Assembly: GCF_017569205.1 (NCBI RefSeq) | Contig: NZ_CP071870.1 | Coordinates: 2,294,001 to 2,358,000, forward strand | Origin: Propioniciclava sp. MC1595 | GTDB lineage: Bacteria; Actinomycetota; Actinomycetes; Propionibacteriales; Propionibacteriaceae | DNA length: 64,000 nt | Reading direction: 5' to 3' | Part shown: piece by piece, positions 8,378 through 16,381 of the stretch | Layout: each line of letters starts with the position of its first letter | Position numbering within the stretch: the first letter of the stretch is position 1 | Translations under genes and position numbers: made by a program | Notes under the pieces: generated by a model | Seen by the model: the letters and a program-made list of their open reading frames with translations, nothing else | What the model was told of the DNA's origin: nothing | The model's database searches: none

Positions 8378-9499
8378 GTGGCGCCCACCCAAACCCACTC
8401 GGCAGCCCACGCGCCCGTGGCCGCGAAGATGAGCGTCCTGGACCGGTTCCTCCCGGTGTGGATCATCGCCGCGATGGCGGTCGGGCTGCTGCTCGGACGC
8501 GTCGTGCCGGGCCTGGCCCCGGCCCTTGACGCGGTGAAGATCGGGTCGGTGTCGCTGCCCATCGCCTTGGGCCTGCTCGTGATGATGTACCCGGTGCTGG
8601 CCAAGGTCCGGTACGACGAGACCCACCGCGTCACGGCCAACAAGCGGCTGATGGCCCTGTCCCTGGTGCTCAACTGGGTGCTCGGCCCTGCGCTCATGTT
8701 CGCGCTGGCGTGGCTGTTGCTGCCCGACCTTCCCGAGTACCGGACGGGCCTGATCATCGTCGGGTTGGCCCGCTGCATCGCGATGGTGCTGATCTGGAAC
8801 GACCTCGCCTGCGGCGACCGCGAGGCCGCCGCGGTCCTGGTCGCGGTCAACTCGGTGTTCCAAGTGATCGCCTTCTCCGCGCTGGGCTGGTTCTACCTGC
8901 AGGTCCTGCCGAGCTGGCTGGGCCTGCCGACCACCTCGGCGGAGTTCTCCGTGTGGGCGATCTTCGTGAGCGTGCTGGTGTTCCTCGGCATCCCGCTGGC
9001 CGCCGGGTTCCTCACCCGGTACGTCGGTGAGCGCGCCAAGGGACGCACCTGGTACGAGCAGCGGTTCCTGCCGAAGCTCGGGCCGTGGGCGCTGTACGGG
9101 CTGCTCTTCACCATCGTGCTGCTGTTCGCCCTGCAGGGCGACGAGATCACCTCCCGTCCGCTCGACGTGGCCCGGATCGCGCTACCCCTGCTGGCGTACT
9201 TCGCGCTGATGTGGCTCGGCTCGCTGTTGGCCTCGCGCGCGGTTGGCCTGGACTACGCGCACTCGGCCACCGTCGCGTTCACTGCGGCCGGCAACAACTT
9301 CGAGCTGGCCATCGCGGTCGCGATCGGCACCTTCGGCATCACCTCCGGCCAGGCGCTGGCCGGCGTGGTCGGCCCACTGATCGAGGTGCCCATCCTCGTC
9401 GGCCTCGTCTACGTCAGCCTGTGGCTGGCGCCGCGCCTGTTCCCCGGCGACCCCAGCCTCCCGTCCCGCTCGACCGCACCGACCCCTTCGTCCCGCTGA
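8378..9499 (+). CDS. acr3: Acr3-family arsenite efflux permease
   Basis: Acr3 is a ten-helix carrier that exports As(III) as an arsenite/proton antiporter. The protein has the family's typical opening (RFLPVWIIAAMAVGLLLGR), the conserved segment with the arsenite-binding cysteine (LARCIAMVLIWNDLACGD) and AAGNNFELAIAVAIG in the last third. GTG 8378 is preferred because GAGAGG lies seven bases upstream; an ATG at 8363 in the same frame is the alternative. At about 373 residues it is of normal size. It starts the rightward half of the arsenic cluster, followed nine bases later by the arsC fusion. Confidence 0.94.
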   Translation: MAPTQTHSAAHAPVAAKMSVLDRFLPVWIIAAMAVGLLLGRVVPGLAPALDAVKIGSVSLPIALGLLVMMYPVLAKVRYDETHRVTANKRLMALSLVLNWVLGPALMFALAWLLLPDLPEYRTGLIIVGLARCIAMVLIWNDLACGDREAAAVLVAVNSVFQVIAFSALGWFYLQVLPSWLGLPTTSAEFSVWAIFVSVLVFLGIPLAAGFLTRYVGERAKGRTWYEQRFLPKLGPWALYGLLFTIVLLFALQGDEITSRPLDVARIALPLLAYFALMWLGSLLASRAVGLDYAHSATVAFTAAGNNFELAIAVAIGTFGITSGQALAGVVGPLIEVPILVGLVYVSLWLAPRLFPGDPSLPSRSTAPTPSSR

Positions 9500-9507
9500 G
9501 GAGACCC

Positions 9508-10362
9508 ATGACCACCGATCGCCGTCCCACCGTCCTGTTCGTCTGCGTGTCGAACGCCGGCAAGTCCCAGATGGCCGAGGCGCTGCTGCGCCGACGGGTC
9601 GGGGACGCCGTTGCCATCCACTCCGCCGGTACCAGGCCCAAGCCGGTCGAGGCCGGCGTGAACGCCGAGTCCGCGGCGTCCGTGGCCGAGGTCGGCGCCA
9701 GCATGGCCGACGCCACCCCCAAGGGCATCGATCCCGAACTCCTCCGCACCGCCGACCGAGTCGTCATCCTCGGTGCGGACGCCCAGGTCGAGCCGGTCGA
9801 GGGCATGAAGGCCACCATCGAACGCTGGGAGACCGATGAGCCCAGCCTCCGCGGCATCGAGGGCACGGCCCGGATGAACATCATCCGCGACGACATCGAC
9901 GCCCGCGTCGGGGCGCTGGCGTCCGAACTCGGTGTCGAGCAGCGCCCCTCGGTCATGTTCGTGTGCGTGCACAACGCCGGGCGGTCCCAGATGGCGGCTG
10001 CCTATGCCCACCACCTCTCCGGCGGTGTGGTCGAGGTGCGCTCGGCCGGCTCGGCCCCGGCCGAGACCATCAATCCCGCGGTGCGGGAGGCGCTGCTGGA
10101 GGAGGGCATCGACATCTCGGCCGAGAAGCCGAAGGTGCTGACCGACCAGGCCGTGCGGGCGTCCGACGTCGTCATCACCATGGGCTGCGGCGACACCTGC
10201 CCGTTCTATCCGGGCAAGCGCTACGAGGACTGGGTGCTGGAGGACCCGGCCGGCCAGGGCGTGGACGCCGTGCGCCCCATCCGCGACGACATCAAGCGCC
10301 GCGTGACCGAGCTGCTCGCGTCGCTCGACGTACCCGTCCAGCCGCTGCCCGGCGACCGGTGA
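9508..10362 (+). CDS. arsC: Tandem two-domain arsenate reductase (LMW phosphatase fold)
   Basis: The 284-residue product holds two complete low-molecular-weight-phosphatase-like arsenate reductase domains in one chain. Domain 1 (about 1-140) has the loop CVSNAGKSQ, with lysine where most family members have arginine. This resembles one of the actinobacterial (Corynebacterium ArsC1'-like) forms. Domain 2 (about 145-280) has the standard CVHNAGRSQ loop and the later MGCGDTCPFYPGK cysteines, typical of mycothiol-linked enzymes. Both would reduce arsenate to arsenite for export by Acr3. ATG 9508 follows GAGGAG. Fusions of this kind may combine two electron-donor pathways; that is inference. Confidence 0.88.
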   Translation: MTTDRRPTVLFVCVSNAGKSQMAEALLRRRVGDAVAIHSAGTRPKPVEAGVNAESAASVAEVGASMADATPKGIDPELLRTADRVVILGADAQVEPVEGMKATIERWETDEPSLRGIEGTARMNIIRDDIDARVGALASELGVEQRPSVMFVCVHNAGRSQMAAAYAHHLSGGVVEVRSAGSAPAETINPAVREALLEEGIDISAEKPKVLTDQAVRASDVVITMGCGDTCPFYPGKRYEDWVLEDPAGQGVDAVRPIRDDIKRRVTELLASLDVPVQPLPGDR

Positions 10363-10372
10363 GGGGCCTGCC

Positions 10373-10751
10373 GTGATCCCGGACGCCTACGAGACCCTGA
10401 AGGCCGACCTCGAGTACAGCTACCGGGGCGTGTTCACCCCCGATGACGTCGCCGAGGCGGTCGACGCCGCGCGCGCCCTGCTGGAACCCCGCGCGCACGT
10501 GGAGACCTTTCTGCCCGTCCTCGTGGCGCGGCAGGCCCGCGAGCAACTGATGGCCAAGGCTCAGGCCGAGGGGCGGGTCGCGAAGAAGGTCCCCGAGGTC
10601 CTGTTCATCTGTGTCCACAACGCCGGACCGTCCCAGATGGCCGCCGCCCTCACCGAGCACCTGTCCGCGCGCCGGGTCCACGTCCGCTCGGCCGGCTCCC
10701 AGCCCACCGGGGACATCAACCCCCTCGTGGTCGAGGCGCTGGCCGAGCTGC
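10373..10751 (+). pseudogene. Third arsC, inactivated and truncated
   Basis: From GTG 10373 the frame encodes the N-terminal three-helix extension found in actinobacterial arsenate reductases, then the catalytic loop. The loop reads CVHNAGPSQ: the essential arginine is proline. After SAGSQPTGDINP and VVEALAEL the arsC match stops abruptly near 10750, and a helicase tail continues in another frame. Both the loop change and the truncation argue that it is dead. It follows the arsC fusion by ten bases, so it was once part of the operon. Confidence 0.75.
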
Positions 10752-10866
10752 CGAGCGGCTCTACGTCGGGCTGTCCCGCGCCACCGACAAGCTCATCGTG
10801 GTCGGCGATCCGGACGTGATCGCCACCATGGGCAGCGAGGACGTGTGCCGGCGCATGGGGCTCTGA
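10752..10866 (+). pseudogene. C-terminal tail of a UvrD/superfamily-I-type helicase
   Basis: In the frame ending at TGA 10866 the sequence reads RLYVGLSRATDKLIVVGDPD and then SEDVCRRMG. YVGLSRATDKL is the motif VI region near the end of superfamily I helicases, and the following GDP segment is typical of some actinobacterial ones. Nothing upstream belongs to a helicase; it is spliced onto the broken arsC. It marks a recombination junction at about 10750. Confidence 0.6.
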
Positions 10867-10930
10867 ATCCCGGCCAACCAAGGCCCGACAAGGGGTTTAC
10901 CACCCCGCCCCGGAGGCCTACGATGCGCGG

Positions 10931-11188
10931 ATGAGCACCCCTGCGGATTCGTTCAACCGCTCGGACTTCGGCCGCTGGATCAACAGCCCCGCCGGTCGTG
11001 TGTTCCGCCTGACGGGTGGCACGCTCTTCCTGGCCGCCGGGGTCGCCGCTCGCCGCTCCGCCGGCGGGAAGGCCTCCCTGGCCTGGGGCGTGTTCCCGTT
11101 CACCGCCGGCCTGTTCGACATCTGCTACATCAGCGCCGCGCTGGGTGGGCCCATTCGAGGCAGTGCCTGCCGGGACGCCTCCCGCTGA
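10931..11188 (+). CDS. DUF2892 (YgaP-type) small membrane protein
   Basis: This 85-residue protein has two hydrophobic segments: around residues 24-40 (RVFRLTGGTLFLAAGVAA) and around 48-68 (ASLAWGVFPFTAGLFDICYI). The pattern is that of DUF2892 inner-membrane domains, which often accompany rhodanese or metalloid genes. ATG 10931 lies after GGAGG. Its function is unknown; placement at the end of the arsenic cluster suggests a linked role. Confidence 0.65.
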   Translation: MSTPADSFNRSDFGRWINSPAGRVFRLTGGTLFLAAGVAARRSAGGKASLAWGVFPFTAGLFDICYISAALGGPIRGSACRDASR

Positions 11189-11295
11189 CACACCCGCCTC
11201 GCCCAGATCGAGCCTGGGATAGCATCGTCGCGTTCGATCCCCAGGCTGTTGCCTGACCCACCCAGTTGTAGAACCCCCCACAAGGAAGCTTCATC

Positions 11296-12057
11296 ATGAC
11301 CACACCCACCCTTGCCCATCGTCTCTGAGCCGAGTTCCTCGGCACCTTCTGGCTCACCTTCGGCGGCTGCGGTTCGGCCGTGCTCGCCGCCACCTTCGTC
11401 ACGAAGGGCGACTTCCCGGCCGGCATCGGCTTCCTCGGCGTGGCGCTGGCGTTCGGCCTCACGGTCACCACGGGCGCCTACGCGCTCGGCCACATCTCCG
11501 GTGGCCACTTCAACCCGGCCGTCACGGCTGGGCTCTGGGTCGCCAAGCGCGTCCAGTCCGCGATCGTCCTGCCCTACATGGCCGCGCAGGTGATCGGCGC
11601 GTCGGTCGCCGGCGGCATCCTGTTCATCATCGCGTCCGGCCAGCCCGGCTTCGACGCCGTCGCGTCCGGCTTCGCCACGAACGGCTACGGCGAGCTGTCC
11701 CCCGGGGGCTATTCGCTCGTCGCCGCCCTCACCATCGAGGTCGTCCTGACCGCCATCTTTGTCTGGGTCATCCTCGGCGTCACCAGCAACCAGGCCCCCA
11801 AGGGCTTCGCGCCGCTGGCCATCGGCCTGACGCTCACCCTGATCCACCTGATCTCGATCCCCGTCACGAACACCTCGGTCAACCCGGCCCGTTCGTTGGG
11901 TGTCGCCTGGTTCGCCGGTGCCGGCCCGCTCTCGCAGGTGTGGCTGTTCATCGTCGCCCCGATCGTCGGAGCGCTCATCGCCGGAGCGACCTACGGCAAG
12001 CTCACCGTCGACACGCCGGTCACCGAATCGGTGCAGCGCGCCTCCACCGAGGCCTGA
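11296..12057 (+). pseudogene. Aquaporin (AqpZ/GlpF family) with an early in-frame stop
   Basis: A ribosome site (AAGGAAG) and ATG 11296 start MTTPTLAHRL, then a TGA at 11326-11328 interrupts the frame. The same frame continues at once with [17 protein letters not shown] and an otherwise intact six-helix channel carrying both NPA boxes (HFNPAVTAG and SVNPARSLG). A single base change from CGA or GGA would create this stop. Translation could restart at ATG 11380, but that would remove the first helix. Aquaglyceroporins in arsenic operons can pass arsenite; pore selectivity here cannot be read with certainty. It is either a recent nonsense mutation or a sequence error. Confidence 0.8.
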
Positions 12058-12078
12058 CCTCAACCGACCTCGGCCGGC

Positions 12079-12160
12079 CTCAGCGCTTCCGTCAGGCCCA
12101 GAGCAGGCCGGTGGCGAGGCCGGCCGGGAACACCGCCAGCCCCGTCACCCCCTGGGGCGT
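12079..12160 (-). pseudogene. Scrap of a LapA-like gene, duplicate of 23613-23694
   Basis: The stretch is a close but imperfect copy of the 3' end of the LapA/DUF1049 gene at 23613-23843, including the shared run GAGCAGGCCGGTGGCGAGGC. No start or first half is present. It shows that a segment of the distal stress-gene cluster was duplicated or left behind next to the arsenic module. Confidence 0.6.
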
Positions 12161-12192
12161 CAGGGTCGCCCCTGCCACGGGTGAGGTGAACC

Positions 12193-13020
12193 TCAGCCCC
12201 GCGTCAACGTCGCCGCCATCACGCCGTCCGCGCGGCGGAACTCGAGGTGGTCACCCTCGATGGAGTAGGTCGCGGCCGACTCCAGGGCGACAACGAGGGC
12301 GGACTCCTGCTCCATGACGCCCGCGGGCTCCTCGCACGACATCATCGTCGAGGCCAGCGGGCCGATCTTGATCGCGTTGCCGTCCACCTCGAAGCTGCCC
12401 GCCAGCTGGTTGCAGCCGCCCGTGCCGCTCACGGTGCCGTCCTCGGCGAACTCCACCGTGGGCGTCGAGCCCTGCACCGTGCTCACGACCGCAGAATCGC
12501 CGTCGTGGTAGCCGGTCACCACCCACGTGCCGGCCACCTCCTGGGGCTGCACGTCGAAGACCACCAGCGCCGCCCCGGCTCCGTCGGAGAGAGTCAGTTC
12601 CTCTGCGGTGACGGCGAACGAGCGTGCGTCGGCCAGCACCGTGAAGAAGGCCGCCTCCTGGGCCATCACCGCCTGGTCACAGGCCATCATGGTCGACGCG
12701 ACGGCCCCCTCGATCGCGATCGTCGTGTCCGCGGTCGTGTAGGTGGTCCGGTAGCGGTTGCAGCCGCCCGATCCGGCCAGTGATCCGTCCGCACCGAACG
12801 CCGCGGTCACGGTGCTCCCCTCCAGCACGGGCGAGCCACCGAGTTGCGACGCCTCCCAGCGCGTGTCATCCAGCGAACCCGTCGCAGCGGTCGGCGCGGC
12901 CGTCTGTACGTCCGGTGTGGGGGCCGGCGTCGCTGGCCCGCCCTGGGAGCAGCCCGCCACGAGCAGCCCCACCAGCACAGCCAGGACGCTCCCGGCACGG
13001 AGGTTTCCTCGAAGGGTCAC
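12193..13020 (-). CDS. Lipoprotein with two META (HslJ-like) domains
   Basis: The N-terminus is a lipoprotein signal (hydrophobic run, then LLVAGCSQG), followed by a proline/threonine-rich linker. Two META domains follow, each with the hallmark GG-CN pattern: GSGGCNRYRTTY near residue 90 and GTGGCNQLAGSF near 210, with STMMAC and STMMSC downstream. GTG 13020 is preferred because AAAGGA sits at a good distance; ATG 13026 is too close. META proteins such as HslJ are linked to envelope or heat stress and novobiocin tolerance, but biochemical roles are unclear. It lies beside an HtrA protease on the same strand. Confidence 0.85.
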   Translation of the reverse strand: MTLRGNLRAGSVLAVLVGLLVAGCSQGGPATPAPTPDVQTAAPTAATGSLDDTRWEASQLGGSPVLEGSTVTAAFGADGSLAGSGGCNRYRTTYTTADTTIAIEGAVASTMMACDQAVMAQEAAFFTVLADARSFAVTAEELTLSDGAGAALVVFDVQPQEVAGTWVVTGYHDGDSAVVSTVQGSTPTVEFAEDGTVSGTGGCNQLAGSFEVDGNAIKIGPLASTMMSCEEPAGVMEQESALVVALESAATYSIEGDHLEFRRADGVMAATLTRG

Positions 13021-13057
13021 GATCATTCCTTTCTTGGTCCCGCCACCGCGGGATCCG

Positions 13058-14155
13058 TCATGGTGCTTCGGCCAGGGTCACGGTCACCTGCTGCGGCTGG
13101 CCCTCGCGGAGCAGGTCAAGGACCACCTCGTCGCCCACGGCCGCGGTGGCCAGCAGTCGGCCGATCGTGAACGAGTCAGCGGGCCCGCCGGCGATGCCGG
13201 CGATCAGGTCACCACCCCGGACGCCGGCCCGTGCGGCCGGCCCCCCCGCCGCCACCGACGAGACGAACAACGCCGAGGACACACCCCGGGCCTGCGCCGC
13301 GCCTGGCGGCACCACTGCGTAGGACAGCCCGAACCACGGGTGGGTGGCCCTCCCGTCGGCCACGATCTGGTCGGTGATCCGCCGCACGGTGCTGGCGGGC
13401 ACCGCGAACCCGAGCCCGACGCTGCCGCCCCCTCCCTCGCCCGAGGCGCTGGGCACCGTGGAGATCACCGTGTTGATGCCGATCAGGTCCCCCGAGCAAT
13501 CCACCAGGGGCCCGCCGGAGTTCCCCGGATTGATCGACGCGTCGGTCTGAACCATGCCGGCCAGCACCGTGGTGCCACCACCGCCGACCGGAGCGACCAC
13601 GTCACGGTGGGGCGTGCTCACGATCCCGGCTGTGACGGTCTCGGACAGCCCGAGAGGCGCACCCAACGCGACGACCTGCTGGCCGACCCGCGGAGCAGTG
13701 CGGTCGCCGATGGCCAACGTGGGCAGCCCGGTGGCCTCGATCTGCAGGACCGCGAGGTCGGTCTTGGCGTCCGTCCCGACCAGGGTCGCGTCGAGGCGCT
13801 CGCCGGTGGCCAGCAGGACGGCGAGCCGGCTGGCCCCGGCGATCACGTGGTCGTTGGTGACGATGCGTCCGTCGGGGGTCAGGATCGCCCCGCTACCCGA
13901 GCCGCCGAACGCCAGGCCGTCGGGTCCGGTGCGTCCTTCGGCGAAAACCGTGACCACGGCCGGCGCCGCCGACTCAGCGAGGACAACCGTGCTGCACGAG
14001 CCCGCGAAGGGCGTGGTGCGCGCCACCGCGAACCCGGACACACCACCAGCCACCAGTCCCGTGGCCACGCCGACGGCGACGAGGCCGGCCACGGGCAGGC
14101 GGGGACTGCGACGCGGACGCGCAACGTCCGACGATGCGGGGCTGGGTCGCTTCAT
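13058..14155 (-). CDS. Membrane-anchored HtrA/DegP-type serine protease
   Basis: This is a trypsin-like periplasmic protease with a C-terminal PDZ domain that handles damaged envelope proteins. Residues 18-45 form a signal anchor. The triad is visible as His in VTNDHVIAG, Asp in KTDLAVL and Ser in NPGNSGGPL. The PDZ region spans the last 90 or so residues (GVRGGDLIAGI). ATG 14155 is chosen over an upstream in-frame start because GAGGAG lies seven bases before it. The 365 residues are complete. It stands next to the META lipoprotein, suggesting a joint envelope-stress role. Confidence 0.92.
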   Translation of the reverse strand: MKRPSPASSDVARPRRSPRLPVAGLVAVGVATGLVAGGVSGFAVARTTPFAGSCSTVVLAESAAPAVVTVFAEGRTGPDGLAFGGSGSGAILTPDGRIVTNDHVIAGASRLAVLLATGERLDATLVGTDAKTDLAVLQIEATGLPTLAIGDRTAPRVGQQVVALGAPLGLSETVTAGIVSTPHRDVVAPVGGGGTTVLAGMVQTDASINPGNSGGPLVDCSGDLIGINTVISTVPSASGEGGGGSVGLGFAVPASTVRRITDQIVADGRATHPWFGLSYAVVPPGAAQARGVSSALFVSSVAAGGPAARAGVRGGDLIAGIAGGPADSFTIGRLLATAAVGDEVVLDLLREGQPQQVTVTLAEAP

Positions 14156-14172
14156 GGGGATGCTCCTCGATC

Positions 14173-14331
14173 TCACAAGAGGTTGGACAACAGGCGGGCC
14201 GCCGAGTTGCGATACCGGCGTGCCCAGCCCCACGATCGCACCTCGTCCAGCGTGACCTCGCGGCAGTCGCGCAGGTCGTCGTGGAACAGTTGCTCGTGCC
14301 GGGCCGTCACCTCACGGTCGTGGACCCAGAC
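14173..14331 (-). pseudogene. C-terminal scrap of a cardiolipin synthase (phospholipase D family)
   Basis: In the frame ending at the TGA 14173-14175 the sequence reads VHDREVTARHEQLFHDDL, then REVTLDEVR and ARLLSNLL. This matches the tail of bacterial cardiolipin synthases, after the second HKD motif. Neither HKD motif is present. Just upstream, near 14331, the reading passes into an aminopeptidase fragment in a different frame, so two unrelated gene ends were joined by a deletion. Confidence 0.5.
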
Positions 14332-14689
14332 CATCAGGCACGGGCGTCTCGGGCACGAGCAGCGCCAACTCGGTCTGGCTCTCGATCGCCCGCGCGAACT
14401 GGGCGGCAGCGTCCCGCAGTGCGGCCGAGTCGACGGCCGCACGGTCACCGCCGCCGACGAGCACGAACACCGGGCCTTCGGCGGTGGGCAGGACCAGAGT
14501 GGAGCCCGCCTTCCCCTCGAAGCCCAACGCGGCCGCTCGCGTTGAACTCAGGGACGAGGCAGCGGGCGGTGCCTCCCCCACGAAAACGAGGTGGCCGACG
14601 GCGCCCGCGGCAGGGACGGACTCGGTGACGGCCACGGACAGGTGGCGCTGGGGAAGGGTGAAGGACGGATAGGGCGCCAGGTGGGTCAT
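14332..14689 (-). pseudogene. N-terminal fragment of a leucyl aminopeptidase (M17)
   Basis: From ATG 14689 about 119 codons encode the N-terminal, non-catalytic domain of a cytosolic leucyl aminopeptidase (GHLVFVGEAP, LGFEGKAGSTLVLP, VFVLVGGGD). The C-terminal metallopeptidase domain is absent: the frame stops shortly after joining the cardiolipin synthase scrap. The gene start looks intact, so a truncated product could still be made, but it would have no catalytic site. Confidence 0.6.
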
Positions 14690-14815
14690 GGTCGGATGCT
14701 AGGAACTCCGACTGCGGTGCGGCATCACCCGCCGCGGGTGATGCCGCGCGCCGCACGCGGCGTAGGCTCAGACGGCACTCCGCAGCACGCGGTGCCCATT
14801 CTTGAAGGGGTCACG

Positions 14816-16381
14816 TTGAGCCCTGCCGTCATCACGCTCATCATCCTGGCGGTCACGGTCGCCATCTTCATCTGGGACCGCCTGCCCGTCATGGCCGTGG
14901 CCCTCGCCGTCCCCATCGCCCTGTGGGCCACCGGGGTGCTCGACATCACCGAGGCCTTCGGCGGCTTCGGCGACCCGACGATCATCTTCATCGCCTCCCT
15001 GTTCGTCGTCAGCGAGGCGCTGGACGCCGCCGGCGTCACGACCTGGGTCGGCGGGGCAGCCCTTCGCCTGGCCGGTGAGAGCCGGACGCGGCTGGTCGTC
15101 GTCATCCTCGCGCTGGTCGCCGTCGTCACGGCCGTCATCACCCCCAACGGCTCCGTCGCCGCCCTGACCCCGGTCGTGGTGGTGATGGCGATCCGCGCCC
15201 GCCGCTCGCCATCGGAGCTCCTGCTGCCCCTCGCCTTCGGCGCCCACGCAGGGTCGCTGCTGATGCTGACCGGATCGCCGGTGAACCTTGTCCTGTCCGA
15301 CTATGCCGAGGCGGCCGGCGTCGGCCCCTTCGGGCTGTTCGCGTTCGCGGTCGCCGGCGTCCCGCTGGTGTTGGCCACAATCGTGACCGTCCTCCTGCTC
15401 GGCCCCCGTCTGATCCCACGGCGCACTCCGAGCCGGTCGCTGCGTGACTTGGGTGCGCAGACGTCCGTGCTCACCGAGCACTACGAGCTGGAAGCCGAGG
15501 CGCCCGTCCAGCTGAATCGCGAGATCGGACTGCTGGAGGCGGTGATCCCGCCGCGGTCGGAGTTCATCGGCGACCTCGCCTACGCCGGTCTGGTCACCGA
15601 GAGCGGACGCCTCGTGGTACGGGCCGTGCGCCACAAGGGCGAGGGTGTCGCGACGGAACCCCACCCACTGCATGTCGGTGACGCGATCCTGTTCGAGGGT
15701 GCCTGGCAGCACCTCACGGAGGCGGCACAGGACCCCAACATCCTCGTCGTGGACGACCCCGAGGACGTGCGGCGGCAGACGGTGCCGCTGGGCGTGGGCG
15801 CGCGCCGGACGCTGGTCATCCTCGCCGCGATGATCCTCCTGCTCGCCACGAATGTCGTGCCGGCGGCGATCGCCGGGCTGTTGGCCGCGCTGGCCGTCGT
15901 CCTCACCCGCGTGCTGACCGTGCCCCAGGTGTACAAGGGCGTCGGCTGGACAACCGTGATCCTCGTCGGGGGCCTGATGTCGCTCTCGGTGGCCATGGTG
16001 AAGAGCGGGGCGGCGGGGCAGTTGGCCGACGCCCTGGTCACGCTGGTCGGGGACGCCGGCCCGTACGCCCTGATGCTCGGTCTCTTCGTGGTCACCGCAT
16101 CGCTCGGCCAGCTGATCAGCAACATGGCGACGGCCTTCATCGTCGCGCCGGTCGGGTTGGCCGCGGCCGCCGAGATGGGCGTGTCTCCGGCGCCCGTGCT
16201 GATGGGTATCGCCGTGTTCGCGGCCGGGGCGTTGCTCACCCCCGTGGCGACGCCGGCCAACCTGGTGGTCATGGAAGCCGCCGGCTATCGCTTCGGCGAC
16301 TACTGGAAGCTGGGCGGGGTGCTGCTGGCGCTCTACGGGCTGGCCGGCATCCTCCTGGTCCCGCTGGTCTGGCCGTTCTGA
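14816..16381 (+). CDS. SLC13-family (DASS) anion permease with an RCK_C domain
   Basis: The 521-residue membrane protein has about five N-terminal helices, a soluble insert of around 90 residues (about 215-320) resembling a TrkA-C/RCK_C ligand domain (LEAVIPPRSEFIG, LHVGDAILFEG), and a second membrane half. SLC13/CitT-type carriers move dicarboxylates, sulfate or similar anions with Na+ or H+. The conserved SPVN and TPANLVVM segments are present. TTG 14816 is chosen because GAAGGGG lies five bases upstream. It converges on the LuxR gene, overlapping its 3' end by 49 bases. The substrate is not determinable. Confidence 0.85.
   Translation: MSPAVITLIILAVTVAIFIWDRLPVMAVALAVPIALWATGVLDITEAFGGFGDPTIIFIASLFVVSEALDAAGVTTWVGGAALRLAGESRTRLVVVILALVAVVTAVITPNGSVAALTPVVVVMAIRARRSPSELLLPLAFGAHAGSLLMLTGSPVNLVLSDYAEAAGVGPFGLFAFAVAGVPLVLATIVTVLLLGPRLIPRRTPSRSLRDLGAQTSVLTEHYELEAEAPVQLNREIGLLEAVIPPRSEFIGDLAYAGLVTESGRLVVRAVRHKGEGVATEPHPLHVGDAILFEGAWQHLTEAAQDPNILVVDDPEDVRRQTVPLGVGARRTLVILAAMILLLATNVVPAAIAGLLAALAVVLTRVLTVPQVYKGVGWTTVILVGGLMSLSVAMVKSGAAGQLADALVTLVGDAGPYALMLGLFVVTASLGQLISNMATAFIVAPVGLAAAAEMGVSPAPVLMGIAVFAAGALLTPVATPANLVVMEAAGYRFGDYWKLGGVLLALYGLAGILLVPLVWPF

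Noticed and set aside
12758-14545. A 595-codon plus-strand frame opposite the META lipoprotein and HtrA
   Set aside because: It is antisense to genes with clear signal peptides and catalytic triads, and its own translation is repetitive and without family features.
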